21,526 bases of DNA, from positions 1 through 21,526 of the forward strand of contig JALNYN010000020.1 of the NCBI GenBank assembly GCA_023229825.1. Direction: 5' to 3'. The translations under genes were made by a program, and so were the position numbers. This DNA is from Minisyncoccota bacterium. GTDB lineage: Bacteria; Patescibacteriota; Minisyncoccia; Phycocordibacterales; CAIJYI01. The notes under the pieces are model-generated. The model was given only the letters and a program-made list of their open reading frames with translations. It did not search any database and was not told where the DNA came from. Below, piece after piece: positions 6,027 to 12,862 of the stretch (the first letter of the stretch is position 1; the number at the start of each line of letters is the position of its first letter).

Positions 6027-7040
6027 ATGAGATTTTTCACGAAAAAGCTCGGAATAGACTTGGGAACGGCAAACACTCTCGTATTTGTGCCGGGAAAGGG
6101 GATCGTCTTGAATGAGCCCTCTGTTGTGGCCGTTTCTCCTCATGACAACAAAATTCTTGCCGTCGGAATTGAAGCAAAACACATGATCGGGCGAACTCCC
6201 GACGATATCGTGGCGTACCGACCGATGCGCGATGGTGTCATCGCCGATTACCGCGTCACGGAGGCGATGCTTCGCTATTTCATCAACAAAGCGCTCGGGA
6301 AATGGTCGCTTTTTAAACCGGAGGTCATGATCTCCGTCCCTGCGGGCGTCACCTCGACTGAGCGCAGAGCCGTGGTGGAAGCGGCGGTGAAAGCGGGCGC
6401 GAAGAACGCCTATGTCGTAAAAGAGCCCATCCTCGCCGCTATCGGCGCGGGAATTCCCATTCAAGAACCCTGCGGACATATGGTAGTGGATATCGGCGGA
6501 GGCACGACCGACGTCGCGGTTATCTCTCTCGGAGGTATTGTCGCGTCAAAATCGGTAAAATGTGCCGGCGACAAGATCGACCGCGCCATTGCCGATTACA
6601 TTAAAAAAGTTTTCAATCTCGCGATCGGCGACAAAACGGCCGAAACGATAAAGATCAAGATCGGTTCCGCCATTCCGCTTGAAGAAGAAATTATGCTCAT
6701 CATCAAAGGCCGCGATTTCATTTCCGGACTTCCAAGATCGGCCACCATCGGTACCAATGAGATAGTGAAAGCGATACAGATGGAATTGATCGAGATCGTA
6801 AAAACCGTCAAAGACGTGCTACAAGACACTCCGCCCGAACTTTCCGCCGACATCATCGACCAAGGCATCATCATGACCGGCGGTTCCAGCATGCTAAGAA
6901 ATCTCCCAGAACTTGTGTTCAGAAAAACCGGAGTAAAAGCGAAATTGGCCACAGACGCGCTCTACTGCGTTTCAAAAGGAACGGGGATCACGCTTGAGCA
7001 TTTGGATATGTACAAGAAGAGTATTATTGCTAAACGATAG
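6027..7040 (+). CDS. mreB: MreB-like actin homologue, stand-alone paralogue
   Basis: Bacterial actin that forms membrane-bound filaments guiding peptidoglycan synthesis. The 337-residue chain has the three nucleotide-pocket motifs: phosphate-1 DLGTANT at 11-17, phosphate-2 DIGGGTTD at 155-162, and the adenosine loop GGSSML at 285-290, with E133 at the catalytic glutamate position. An N-terminal MRFFTKKLG could serve as a membrane-binding helix. It is clearly diverged from the second MreB at 12863, with substitutions throughout. Unlike that one it has no mreC or mreD beside it. The ATG is preceded by an AT-rich -10-like box 10 nt away and no Shine-Dalgarno site. It may play a distinct role, for example in division or polarity; this is inference. 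An Mbl/MreBH-like second actin is the best analogy. Confidence 0.95.
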   Translation: MRFFTKKLGIDLGTANTLVFVPGKGIVLNEPSVVAVSPHDNKILAVGIEAKHMIGRTPDDIVAYRPMRDGVIADYRVTEAMLRYFINKALGKWSLFKPEVMISVPAGVTSTERRAVVEAAVKAGAKNAYVVKEPILAAIGAGIPIQEPCGHMVVDIGGGTTDVAVISLGGIVASKSVKCAGDKIDRAIADYIKKVFNLAIGDKTAETIKIKIGSAIPLEEEIMLIIKGRDFISGLPRSATIGTNEIVKAIQMELIEIVKTVKDVLQDTPPELSADIIDQGIIMTGGSSMLRNLPELVFRKTGVKAKLATDALYCVSKGTGITLEHLDMYKKSIIAKR

Positions 7041-7110
7041 ACGAGGTTTTAGGTTTTAGCTGTTAGTTCGCCGGCTGGCGGATTAGCTTAACGACGACTA
7101 TCGCACTTCG

Positions 7111-7138
7111 CCGGACGAGGGTCTCTGACCCCGTCCGG
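7111..7138. repeat. CCGGACG hairpin before dinD
   Basis: Arms CCGGACGAGGGTC and GACCCCGTCCGG pair with one A/C mismatch around TCT. A look-alike hairpin with the same GGAC-GGG-CCC-GTCC plan follows dinD at 8147-8171. It may also weakly terminate mreB1, although the nearest T-runs lie about 10 nt downstream. Confidence 0.75.
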
Positions 7139-7150
7139 AATGTTTCGTTT

Positions 7151-7177
7151 TTGTTTTGCCGCATTTTCGGGTACAAT
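7151..7177 (+). promoter_or_regulatory. Promoter of dinD
   Basis: TTGTTT at 7151-7156 and TACAAT at 7172-7177 are 15 bp apart. The -10 ends 9 nt before the ATG at 7187, so the leader would be only 2-4 nt. No LexA-type box was recognised. Confidence 0.5.
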
Positions 7178-7186
7178 GGTAACAGC

Positions 7187-8056
7187 ATGGACAAAATACT
7201 TGCTCAAATTCAACAAAATCTTGAATCTATAAAACGCGTTACGCAGGATGAAAATCCGATGGAGTTTTGGTCGGCGCGGGATTTGATGCCGATGATGGGG
7301 TATTCCACTTGGCGTATGTTCGCAGAGGTTATTAAAAAAGCCAAAGATGCTTGTAAAACAAGCGAATACTCGGTGTCCGACCATTTTGTCGACGCCGACA
7401 AAATGGTATTGACAGGTTCAGGTGCAAATCGTGCAATTGAGGATTTTTATCTCACCCGTTACGCCTGTTATCTCATCGCGCAAAATGGTGACCCTCGCAA
7501 GCCTCAGATCGCATTGGCACAAACATATTTCGCAACACAAACAAGGAAACAGGAACTTTTGGAAAAGAGAGAATATGAAGACAAAAGATTGGAAGCTCGC
7601 GCAAAATTGAAAGACACGGAAAAGAAAATTGAGGGGACGGTGTACAAAAGAGGGATACGACTTCCTGTGGAATTTGCCACGTTTAAAAACAAACATATTG
7701 AAGCGCTGTACGGCGGAATCACCGCGAGCGAATTGAAACGAATTCGCAAGATCCCATCCGGCAGGTCGCTCGCGGATTTTGACAGTCATGTGGAATTGAA
7801 GGCGAAAGATTTTGCGCTTGCCATGACCGACCACAACATCAAAGAAAAAAATATCAGGGGAAAAGAAGCAATGAATGCCGAGGTGGTAAAAAACAGCAAA
7901 GAAACGCGGCAGGCGTTGCTTCATCGCGGAATAAAACCGGAAGCGATCAAACCCGAAGAAGACTTGAAACAAATTGAAACGCGAAGAAAAAAAGAAGCAA
8001 AAGAAGTTATAAAAGTAAAAGTTGCACCGCGAAAATTGCTAAAAAAAATAAAATAA
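7187..8056 (+). CDS. dinD: DNA damage-inducible protein D (DinD)
   Basis: In E. coli DinD is an SOS-induced protein that acts on RecA-DNA filaments (established knowledge). The 289-residue product matches it along its length: FWSARDLMPMMGYSTWRMF, then CKTSEYSVSDHFVDADKMV, then the highly typical SRYACYLIAQN-like stretch LTRYACYLIAQNGDPRK, AQTYFATQTRKQEL, YGGITASELK and HNIKEKNIRGKEAMN. The start is MDKILAQI at 7187; an earlier in-frame TTG overlaps the -35 box. A lysine-rich C-terminal tail extends beyond the usual end. No SOS operator was found upstream, so control may differ from E. coli. It is enclosed by two similar hairpins (7111-7138, 8147-8171), which may mark a mobile or recently gained segment. 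Confidence 0.92.
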   Translation: MDKILAQIQQNLESIKRVTQDENPMEFWSARDLMPMMGYSTWRMFAEVIKKAKDACKTSEYSVSDHFVDADKMVLTGSGANRAIEDFYLTRYACYLIAQNGDPRKPQIALAQTYFATQTRKQELLEKREYEDKRLEARAKLKDTEKKIEGTVYKRGIRLPVEFATFKNKHIEALYGGITASELKRIRKIPSGRSLADFDSHVELKAKDFALAMTDHNIKEKNIRGKEAMNAEVVKNSKETRQALLHRGIKPEAIKPEEDLKQIETRRKKEAKEVIKVKVAPRKLLKKIK

Positions 8057-8057
8057 A

Positions 8058-8132
8058 ATGGGAAAAAACGTATATTTGCTCATGCTCGTCATTGTCATTC
8101 TTTCTGCGATCATTGCCGCAGGGAAAAGATGA
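8058..8132 (+). CDS. Possible 24-aa single-pass membrane peptide
   Basis: One base after the dinD stop, an ATG opens a frame of 24 residues: MGKNVYLLMLVIVI followed by LSAIIAAGKR. It has the layout of a single membrane helix with basic ends. There is no Shine-Dalgarno site, so translation would rely on coupling to dinD. The hydrophobic composition is suggestive, but a frame this short can arise by chance. Confidence 0.3.
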   Translation: MGKNVYLLMLVIVILSAIIAAGKR

Positions 8133-8146
8133 TCAGCCAAACGTTT

Positions 8147-8171
8147 CGGACAGGGGTGCAACCCCAGTCCG
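8147..8171. repeat. CGGAC-GGGGT hairpin after dinD
   Basis: CGGACAGGGGT and ACCCCAGTCCG pair with one A/A mismatch around GCA. It mirrors the hairpin at 7111-7138 on the other side of dinD. Confidence 0.8.
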
Positions 8172-8201
8172 GCGACGGGCGTATTCGTATTCATTCGTAT
8201 A

Positions 8202-8229
8202 TTGGTACCCATTCGTATATTGGTATATT
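8202..8229 (+). promoter_or_regulatory. Promoter of holB
   Basis: TTGGTA at 8202-8207 and TATATT at 8224-8229 are 16 bp apart, with the ATG 9 nt further. The boxes fall inside direct repeats of ATTCGTATATTGGTA (8193 onward and 8211 onward), which duplicate part of the promoter. Confidence 0.55.
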
Positions 8230-8238
8230 TTTACAATA

Positions 8239-8934
8239 ATGAATTTTTCAAACTGGCGATCAAAAATAGGGAATTTTGAGAACGGACTGGCGCACCATGC
8301 CTTTCTTTTGGAGGGCGAGATCGGTCCGAATATTTCGGCGCTGAAGGAATTTTTGGAAGGGGAAATGCGTATTACCGTCAGCGGGAATCCGGATTATTTT
8401 GAATTTGTGCACGGAACATTCGGCATTGATGAAGGCAGAAATTTGAAAGGGATGCAGTCGCGCCATTCATTTGCGGAAAATGGCAAGAAAATTTTTATTA
8501 TCGGAGCCGACACCTTTACCGTCGAAGCGCAAAACTCGCTGTTGAAAGTTTTTGAGGAACCGACCGAGGGAACGCATTTTTTCGTACTGACGCCGTCCGC
8601 ACAATTTTTCCTCCCCACCTTGCTGTCCCGCGTCGTCTGTATCTTTTCGGAGGAAAAGAACGGGGTTTTGGAAATTCAAGAATTTTTGAAAAAGTCTTAT
8701 TCCGAACGCCTCGCCGCAGTCCTGGTCTTAAAAGAAGACCCGTCCTTGGCGAAGCGTTTTCTTGAGGATATGACAAGATATTTTTATGAGAAAACTCCCG
8801 CCGAAAAACGCACGCCCGAAACGATCCAAATTCTCGAACTCCTCCAGTTATATCGTACCTACGCCTACGGGAGGGCGCCGGCGATGAAGAATATGCTGGA
8901 GCACGTGGCGCTTGTGGCACCACAACAGTTATAA
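8239..8934 (+). CDS. holB: DNA polymerase III subunit delta prime (clamp loader)
   Basis: Part of the AAA+ clamp loader that places the sliding clamp on DNA at replication forks. The 231-residue product carries the typical block NGKKIFIIGADTFTVEAQ then NSLLKVFEEPTEGTHFFVLTP (81-119), followed by LLPT-like FLPTLLSRV (124-132), a variant of the SRC arginine-finger motif with V for C. There is no Walker A lysine loop; HHAFLLEGEIGP takes its place, consistent with delta prime being a non-hydrolysing subunit. I chose the ATG at 8239, just after the promoter; the frame upstream to 8092 translates repeats (YSYSFVYWYPFVYWY) and is not real. The stop codon lies within a repeat element (8928-9026). Confidence 0.85.
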   Translation: MNFSNWRSKIGNFENGLAHHAFLLEGEIGPNISALKEFLEGEMRITVSGNPDYFEFVHGTFGIDEGRNLKGMQSRHSFAENGKKIFIIGADTFTVEAQNSLLKVFEEPTEGTHFFVLTPSAQFFLPTLLSRVVCIFSEEKNGVLEIQEFLKKSYSERLAAVLVLKEDPSLAKRFLEDMTRYFYEKTPAEKRTPETIQILELLQLYRTYAYGRAPAMKNMLEHVALVAPQQL

Positions 8935-9026
8935 AGTTTATCAAGTTCATCAAGTTATAAAGACAACAACAACCGTATCCGTCGGGACTTTATGAGCTTG
9001 ATGAACTTTATAAACTTGATGAACTA
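8928..9026. repeat. Imperfect palindrome built of 9-bp AAGTTNATC words
   Basis: Left side: AAGTTTATC, AAGTTCATC and AAGTTATAAAG in tandem. Right side (from 8987): CTTTATGAGCTTGATGAAC then TTTATAAACTTGATGAAC, its imperfect reverse complement. About 25 bases of unrelated sequence separate the arms. The left end overlaps the last two codons and stop of holB. Confidence 0.75.
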
Positions 9027-9058
9027 GTTTTTCGATTTCATTATTTTGCAATATTTGC

Positions 9059-9076
9059 TATAATATTAGCTATAAT
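9059..9076 (+). promoter_or_regulatory. Tandem -10 boxes before frr
   Basis: Two consensus TATAAT boxes at 9059-9064 and 9071-9076, 12 bp apart, with weak -35 regions. The second lies 19 nt before the frr ATG. Confidence 0.5.
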
Positions 9077-9095
9077 AAATTAATACACACATTTT

Positions 9096-9647
9096 ATGTC
9101 CTACGATTTTAGCGCGTTTAAAAAGGGGTTGCAGGAAGTGGAGGAGTGGCTGGCGAATGAATATCTCGGCGTTCGCACCGGACGCGCCACTCCCGCTATT
9201 TTGGATAGCGTTTTTGTCGAATCATACGGTTCGCGAACGCTGATCAAACACGTAGCCAGCGTGACCATCGAAGACGCGAAAACGATCAGAGTTTCCCCAT
9301 GGGACAAAGGACAAATAAAAGCGATCGAAAAAGCGATAGGAGAAGCCAATCTCGGACTCGGAGCCTCGGCAGACGCACAGGGAGTTCGCGTATTTTTTCC
9401 GGACTTAACCGCTGAACGCAGAACGGCGCTTATGAAAGTCGTTCGCGAAAAACTCGAACACGCGCGCGTTTCGATCCGCGGCGAAAGAGATGATGTATGG
9501 AGCGATATACAAGAGAAAGAGAAGAATCACGAGATCGCCGAAGATGACAAGTTCCGGCTCAAAGACGACATGCAGAAATTAGTCGATGCCGCCAATCAGA
9601 GACTGGAAGAAATGTCGGAAAGAAAGGAGAAGGAAATATCAGAGTAA
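9096..9647 (+). CDS. frr: Ribosome recycling factor
   Basis: Splits post-termination ribosomes together with EF-G. The 183 residues are the normal family length. Hallmarks are LGVRTGRATPAIL at 24-36, SVTIEDAKTIRVSPWDKGQ near 55-73, IEKAIGEANLGL near 77-88 and FPDLTAERRTALMKVVRE near 101-118, followed by the helical EKLEHARVSIRGERDDVW segment. The first helix and the three-helix C-terminal part are both complete. No Shine-Dalgarno site precedes the ATG. Pairing frr with rseP downstream is common in bacteria (frr-uppS-cdsA-dxr-rseP clusters); here the intervening lipid genes are missing. Confidence 0.97.
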   Translation: MSYDFSAFKKGLQEVEEWLANEYLGVRTGRATPAILDSVFVESYGSRTLIKHVASVTIEDAKTIRVSPWDKGQIKAIEKAIGEANLGLGASADAQGVRVFFPDLTAERRTALMKVVREKLEHARVSIRGERDDVWSDIQEKEKNHEIAEDDKFRLKDDMQKLVDAANQRLEEMSERKEKEISE

Positions 9648-9653
9648 TGAAAC

Positions 9654-9750
9654 GAAAATAGAAAATTGAGAATAGAAAATAGAATGCGTGTGAACGCTTC
9701 TCTGTTTTATGAAAATCAATATTTTCTATTATCTATTATCTTTAAATTTT
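9654..9750. repeat. AT-rich inverted repeat filling the frr-rseP gap
   Basis: Left arm words AAAATAGAAAATTGAG and AATAGAAAATAG are mirrored on the right by TATTTTCTATTATC and TATTATCTTTAAA. Between them AGAATGCGT and ACGCTTCT form a hairpin with loop GTGA (9681-9701). The element starts about 6 bp after the frr stop and ends 3 bp before the rseP start. Confidence 0.7.
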
Positions 9751-9753
9751 TAC

Positions 9754-10863
9754 ATGAGCATTATATTATTTATAATCATCCTCGCCATTTTAATTCTTGC
9801 CCACGAGTTCGGGCATTTTATTGTGGCGAAAAAAAGCGGGATACGCGTCGATGAGTTCGGCATCGGCTTTCCTCCGAAGGTGTACGGAAAAAAATTCGGT
9901 GAAACGGAATACACCGTAAACGCTTTGCCATTCGGCGGGTTTGTGAAGATCTTCGGTGAAGACCCCGATCAAAACTCGATCTCCGGACCTGAGGCAAAAA
10001 GGAGTTTCGTCAATCAGCCGAAATTAATTAAGATCGCGGTCCTTTCCGCCGGCGTGTTTTTCAATCTGCTGCTGGCTTGGCTGCTCATCTCTGCAAGTAT
10101 GATGCTCGGTTCCGCTTTCTCGGCGTCCTCTCCGCTACCGAACGGTCAATGGGTTGAAACGCCAAAGTTGATGGTCGTTGAGGTCGCCAAAGATTCACCG
10201 GCTGAAAAAGCCGGAATTCGAACGGGAGATACGATCTTGTCTTCGATCGATACGGCCAGCCAAGAAAAAATTACAGCCCCAACGCCGGAATCCTTCCAAA
10301 ACTTTATTGGTACGCGTGACGCAAAGGAGATTTCCATTAATCTTCAAAGAGGAGAGGAGAAAGCGGCGGTTGTCGTTACTCCTCAGCAGGGGATCGTATC
10401 AGGAAAGCCCGCTATCGGAATTGCCATGGATATGGTCGGCACCATGAAGCTTTCACCTCCTATCGCAGTGATAGAAGGTGCAAAACTGACCTATCTTTAC
10501 ACGATCGAAACATTCAAAGGTATATTCGGACTGCTGCATGACTCATTTTACGGAAAAGCGGATCTTTCTCAGGTCTCGGGACCGGTCGGGATCGTGAAGA
10601 TCGTCGGTGATGCCAGCAAGCTCGGTCTTGAACGATTACTCGCTCTTACCGCGATCATTTCCATCAACCTCGCTGTCGTGAACATTTTGCCCATACCGGC
10701 ACTCGACGGAGGCCGTGTGTTCTTTGTATTGATAGAAGCGATCAAACGCTCTCCGATAAAACCGCAAACCGCCAATACGATAAATACGATCAGTTTTCTG
10801 CTGCTCGTTGCGCTGATCATCATCATAACCTTTAACGACGTCTGGAAGCTGCTCGTGGGTTAA
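9754..10863 (+). CDS. rseP: Site-2 protease RseP/RasP-type zinc metalloprotease
   Basis: Intramembrane protease that cuts membrane-bound regulators such as anti-sigma factors and cleaves remnant signal peptides (family knowledge). The 369-residue product has the zinc motif HEFGH at 17-21 in the first membrane segment, a GFGIGFPPK-type loop, FGGFVKIFGED near 69-79, a PDZ domain at about 130-230 (VAKDSPAEKAGIRTGDTI), and the second metal motif NILPIPALDGG with D318, followed by a final hydrophobic segment. I set the start at the ATG of MSIILFII (9754). An in-frame ATG at 9709 would add 15 residues, but they are encoded by the AT-rich repeat. No ribosome site is seen. Confidence 0.93.
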   Translation: MSIILFIIILAILILAHEFGHFIVAKKSGIRVDEFGIGFPPKVYGKKFGETEYTVNALPFGGFVKIFGEDPDQNSISGPEAKRSFVNQPKLIKIAVLSAGVFFNLLLAWLLISASMMLGSAFSASSPLPNGQWVETPKLMVVEVAKDSPAEKAGIRTGDTILSSIDTASQEKITAPTPESFQNFIGTRDAKEISINLQRGEEKAAVVVTPQQGIVSGKPAIGIAMDMVGTMKLSPPIAVIEGAKLTYLYTIETFKGIFGLLHDSFYGKADLSQVSGPVGIVKIVGDASKLGLERLLALTAIISINLAVVNILPIPALDGGRVFFVLIEAIKRSPIKPQTANTINTISFLLLVALIIIITFNDVWKLLVG

Positions 10864-10866
10864 GAA

Positions 10867-10900
10867 AAGTATCAGGGAATAGTATCAGTATTAGGGACGA
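10867..10900. repeat. TATCAGGGA repeat, copy 1 (after rseP)
   Basis: AAGTATCAGGGAATAG followed by TATCAGTATTAGGGACGA, starting 3 bp after the rseP stop. Nearly identical copies lie at 12154-12186 (inside proS) and 17085-17118 (after the PBP2 gene). The unit is made of the word AGTATCAGGGA repeated with slips. Confidence 0.88.
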
Positions 10901-10928
10901 TGAACGACGAATATTTAAAAAAACAAAG

Positions 10929-12194
10929 ATGAAACAATCACAACTCTTCACAAAAACACGCAAAGAAGCGCCAAAAGATGAGGTGTCTAAAAACGCTGAG
11001 CTCCTCATACGAGCCGGGTACGTCCATAAAGAAATGGCGGGGGTGTATTCATATCTTCCGCTCGGACTTCGCGTGCTCAATAAAATTGAAAATATCATTC
11101 GGGAAGAAATGAACGCGATCGGCGGTCAGGAAGTGCAGATGACGGCGCTCCAGGATCGGACGCTCTGGGAAAAAACGGATCGCTGGGACGATGCGAAAGT
11201 GGATAATTGGTTCAAAACGAAGTTAAAGAACGGCAGCGAGCTCGGTCTTGGTTTTACGCATGAAGAAGCGATCACGAACATCATGACAGGACATATTTCT
11301 TCCTACAAAGACCTGCCGATCTATGCGTATCAGATACAGAATAAATTCAGAAATGAAGTGCGGGCGAAAAGCGGGATCATGCGCGGTCGGGAATTTTCCA
11401 TGAAAGACTTGTATTCGTTCAGCGCGACCGAAGCCGATCTCGACGCCTTTTACGAGAAAGCCAAACAAGCGTACAAAAATATTTTTGAGCGCTGCGGTTT
11501 AGGTGATCGAACATTTGTCACGTTCGCGAGCGGCGGAGTGTTTTCAAAATACAGCCATGAATTTCAGACCTTGAGCGATGCCGGAGAGGACACGATCTAT
11601 CTTTCGCGAGAAAAAGGGATCGCGGTGAACAAAGAGGTGTTGAACGATGAAGTATTGAATGATCTTGGTTTGAAACGCGACGAATTGGAAGAGGTCCACT
11701 CTATCGAAACCGGAAATATTTTCAAACTCGGCACGCGTTTTTCCGAACCGATCGGCTTGCATTACAAAAACGAAAATGGCGAACAAAAGCCGGTAATTAT
11801 GGGTTCCTACGGTATCGGACCCGGAAGACTTATGGGGACGATCGTGGAGTCGTTCGCGGACGAGAAAGGCATTGTGTGGCCGGAAAGCATCGCTCCGTTT
11901 AAAGTCCACCTTATCGATCTTCGCGAAAAAGATGCATCCGACAAGTTATACGACAAATTGATCAATGTCGGCGTAGAAGTTTTGTACGATGACCGCGACG
12001 CAAGCGCCGGAGAAAAATTCGGAGGAAGCGATCTTCTTGGAATGCCATATCGCGTAGTTGTTTCAAGCAAAACGCTCGCTTCGGGAAAATTTGAAGTGAA
12101 GGTAAGAAAAAGCGGGGAAGTGCTGATGCTGTCGCAAGAGGAACTGCTTTACAAAGTATCAGGGAAAAGTATCAGTATCAGGGACAACAAATAA
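10929..12194 (+). CDS. proS: Prolyl-tRNA synthetase, short form with repeat-encoded C-terminus
   Basis: Class II synthetase charging tRNA-Pro. In the 421-residue chain the family segments are GYVHKEMAGVYSYLPLG (30-46), GLGFTHEEAIT (106-116), motif 2 FRNEVRAKSGIMRGREF (140-156) and motif 3 GSYGIGPGRLMGTIVE (292-307); an anticodon-binding domain follows from about 323. Between motifs 2 and 3 there are only about 135 residues, so the large editing insertion of E. coli-type ProS is absent or vestigial. This resembles the short ProS of rickettsias and other alphaproteobacteria. The family normally ends near EELL (404-407). Here the last 13-14 residues, KVSGKSISIRDNK, are encoded by a copy of the dispersed TATCAGGGA repeat, which also supplies the stop. 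A terminator follows. Confidence 0.94.
   Translation: MKQSQLFTKTRKEAPKDEVSKNAELLIRAGYVHKEMAGVYSYLPLGLRVLNKIENIIREEMNAIGGQEVQMTALQDRTLWEKTDRWDDAKVDNWFKTKLKNGSELGLGFTHEEAITNIMTGHISSYKDLPIYAYQIQNKFRNEVRAKSGIMRGREFSMKDLYSFSATEADLDAFYEKAKQAYKNIFERCGLGDRTFVTFASGGVFSKYSHEFQTLSDAGEDTIYLSREKGIAVNKEVLNDEVLNDLGLKRDELEEVHSIETGNIFKLGTRFSEPIGLHYKNENGEQKPVIMGSYGIGPGRLMGTIVESFADEKGIVWPESIAPFKVHLIDLREKDASDKLYDKLINVGVEVLYDDRDASAGEKFGGSDLLGMPYRVVVSSKTLASGKFEVKVRKSGEVLMLSQEELLYKVSGKSISIRDNK
12154..12186. repeat. TATCAGGGA repeat, copy 2 (inside the proS 3' end)
   Basis: AAGTATCAGGGAAAAG followed by TATCAGTATCAGGGACAA, read in frame as KVSGKSISIRDN. Differs from copy 1 at only a few positions. The other two copies are intergenic. 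Confidence 0.88.
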
Positions 12195-12195
12195 G

Positions 12196-12222
12196 TCCGC
12201 CTTCGCCAAAGGCTACGACGGA
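12196..12222. repeat. TCCG...CGGA hairpin after proS
   Basis: TCCG (12196-12199) and CGGA (12219-12222) flank an inner GCC-AAA-GGC hairpin. It is related in plan to 2686-2712 and precedes the true terminator. Confidence 0.5.
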
Positions 12223-12233
12223 TAAAGAAAAAA

Positions 12234-12259
12234 TCTCCGGCCGTAGCCGGAGAGTTTTT
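12234..12259. terminator. Bidirectional terminator between proS and the 115-aa gene
   Basis: Stem TCTCCGGC / GCCGGAGA with loop CGTA, followed by TTTTT for rightward transcripts and preceded by AAAAAA, which gives a U-run for leftward ones. It serves the convergent genes on both sides. Confidence 0.9.
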
Positions 12260-12284
12260 GATCAATTCGAGATCGATTGTATTT

Positions 12285-12632
12285 TTATAACGGACCAGGG
12301 AACCATGCTTGAGCTTGAGCCTGAAAGAGAGGAAGCAGAGCTTCGGGGGCTGCAGCTACCACGACAGAAACAAAGAACACAAAAGCTCCGATGAGAAACC
12401 CAAACCAAACTACGTGAGCATCGAAAGGGTAATCTTCCTCGCCTTTTTTGAGAACATTATATGCGATCAGGGCAGCAACGATCATATTGACAGACAAATA
12501 CACATTGTTCAATATACCGGGAAATACCGGCGGATCCACTTGACCATAACCGAGCCATAGCACGATGCCGGCTGTAGTAAGCACAGAAACGATCGCGGCA
12601 AACAGGGCGGGTTTGTGTAATTTCAATTTCAT
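12285..12632 (-). CDS. Membrane protein of unknown function, 115 aa
   Basis: No family recognised. The product has a basic start (MKLKLHKPALF) and three hydrophobic segments at about 9-29, 43-60 and 73-94, suggesting a three-pass inner-membrane protein. A short loop EEDYPFDAHVVW lies between segments 2 and 3, and the tail FQAQAQAWFPGPL is polar to aromatic. It has one of the best ribosome sites in the window, AAGGAGG ending 7 nt before the ATG, partly inside a small ACACC/GGTGT hairpin. It is monocistronic and ends at a shared terminator with proS. The strong ribosome site suggests high translation. Confidence 0.8.
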   Translation of the reverse strand: MKLKLHKPALFAAIVSVLTTAGIVLWLGYGQVDPPVFPGILNNVYLSVNMIVAALIAYNVLKKGEEDYPFDAHVVWFGFLIGAFVFFVSVVVAAAPEALLPLFQAQAQAWFPGPL

Positions 12633-12635
12633 GAG

Positions 12636-12651
12636 ACACCTCCTTCGGTGT
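12636..12651 (-). promoter_or_regulatory. Ribosome site inside a small hairpin (115-aa gene)
   Basis: Read leftwards, ACACC and GGTGT can pair around GAAGGA, with AAGGAGG spanning the loop and right arm. AAGGA stays in the loop, so masking would be partial. It may tune translation. Confidence 0.45.
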
Positions 12652-12750
12652 TACATCTTTTCAGTTTATCTGATTTGATACTAACCTATTTATCAAGGCA
12701 TTGTCAAGCCTGTTTCGCCGTTATATTTCAGCATATTTTTCACTAACTTC

Positions 12751-12802
12751 ATCACTAAAGCAAGTGATCGCGCTTCATAATTGACTTTTCTTGATGTCAA
12801 TT
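12751..12802. promoter_or_regulatory. Two inverted repeats upstream of the mreB promoter
   Basis: ATCACT/AGTGAT with a 6-base gap (12751-12768), then AATTGAC/GTCAATT with a 10-base gap (12779-12802). They lie 19 to 70 bp before the -35 box. Operator sites are possible; neither matches a regulator I know. Confidence 0.35.
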
Positions 12803-12820
12803 TTCTAACAGCGTGAATCT

Positions 12821-12850
12821 TTGACGGATTGCAAGGTTTTCGAGTAGAAT
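12821..12850 (+). promoter_or_regulatory. Promoter of the mreB-mreC-mreD-PBP2 cluster
   Basis: TTGACG at 12821-12826 and TAGAAT at 12845-12850 are 18 bp apart. The ATG follows 12 nt later; AGGGG at 12851-12855 could act as a weak ribosome site if transcription starts early enough. Confidence 0.6.
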
Positions 12851-12862
12851 AGGGGTACTTCT

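Noticed and set aside
7041..7186. LexA/SOS operator before dinD
   Set aside because: Neither the CTGT-N8-ACAG nor the GAAC-N4-GTTC pattern is present.
9709..9753. Earlier start of rseP adding MKINIFYYLLSLNFY
   Set aside because: These residues are encoded by the right arm of the AT-rich inverted repeat; the family starts directly with the hydrophobic segment before HEFGH.
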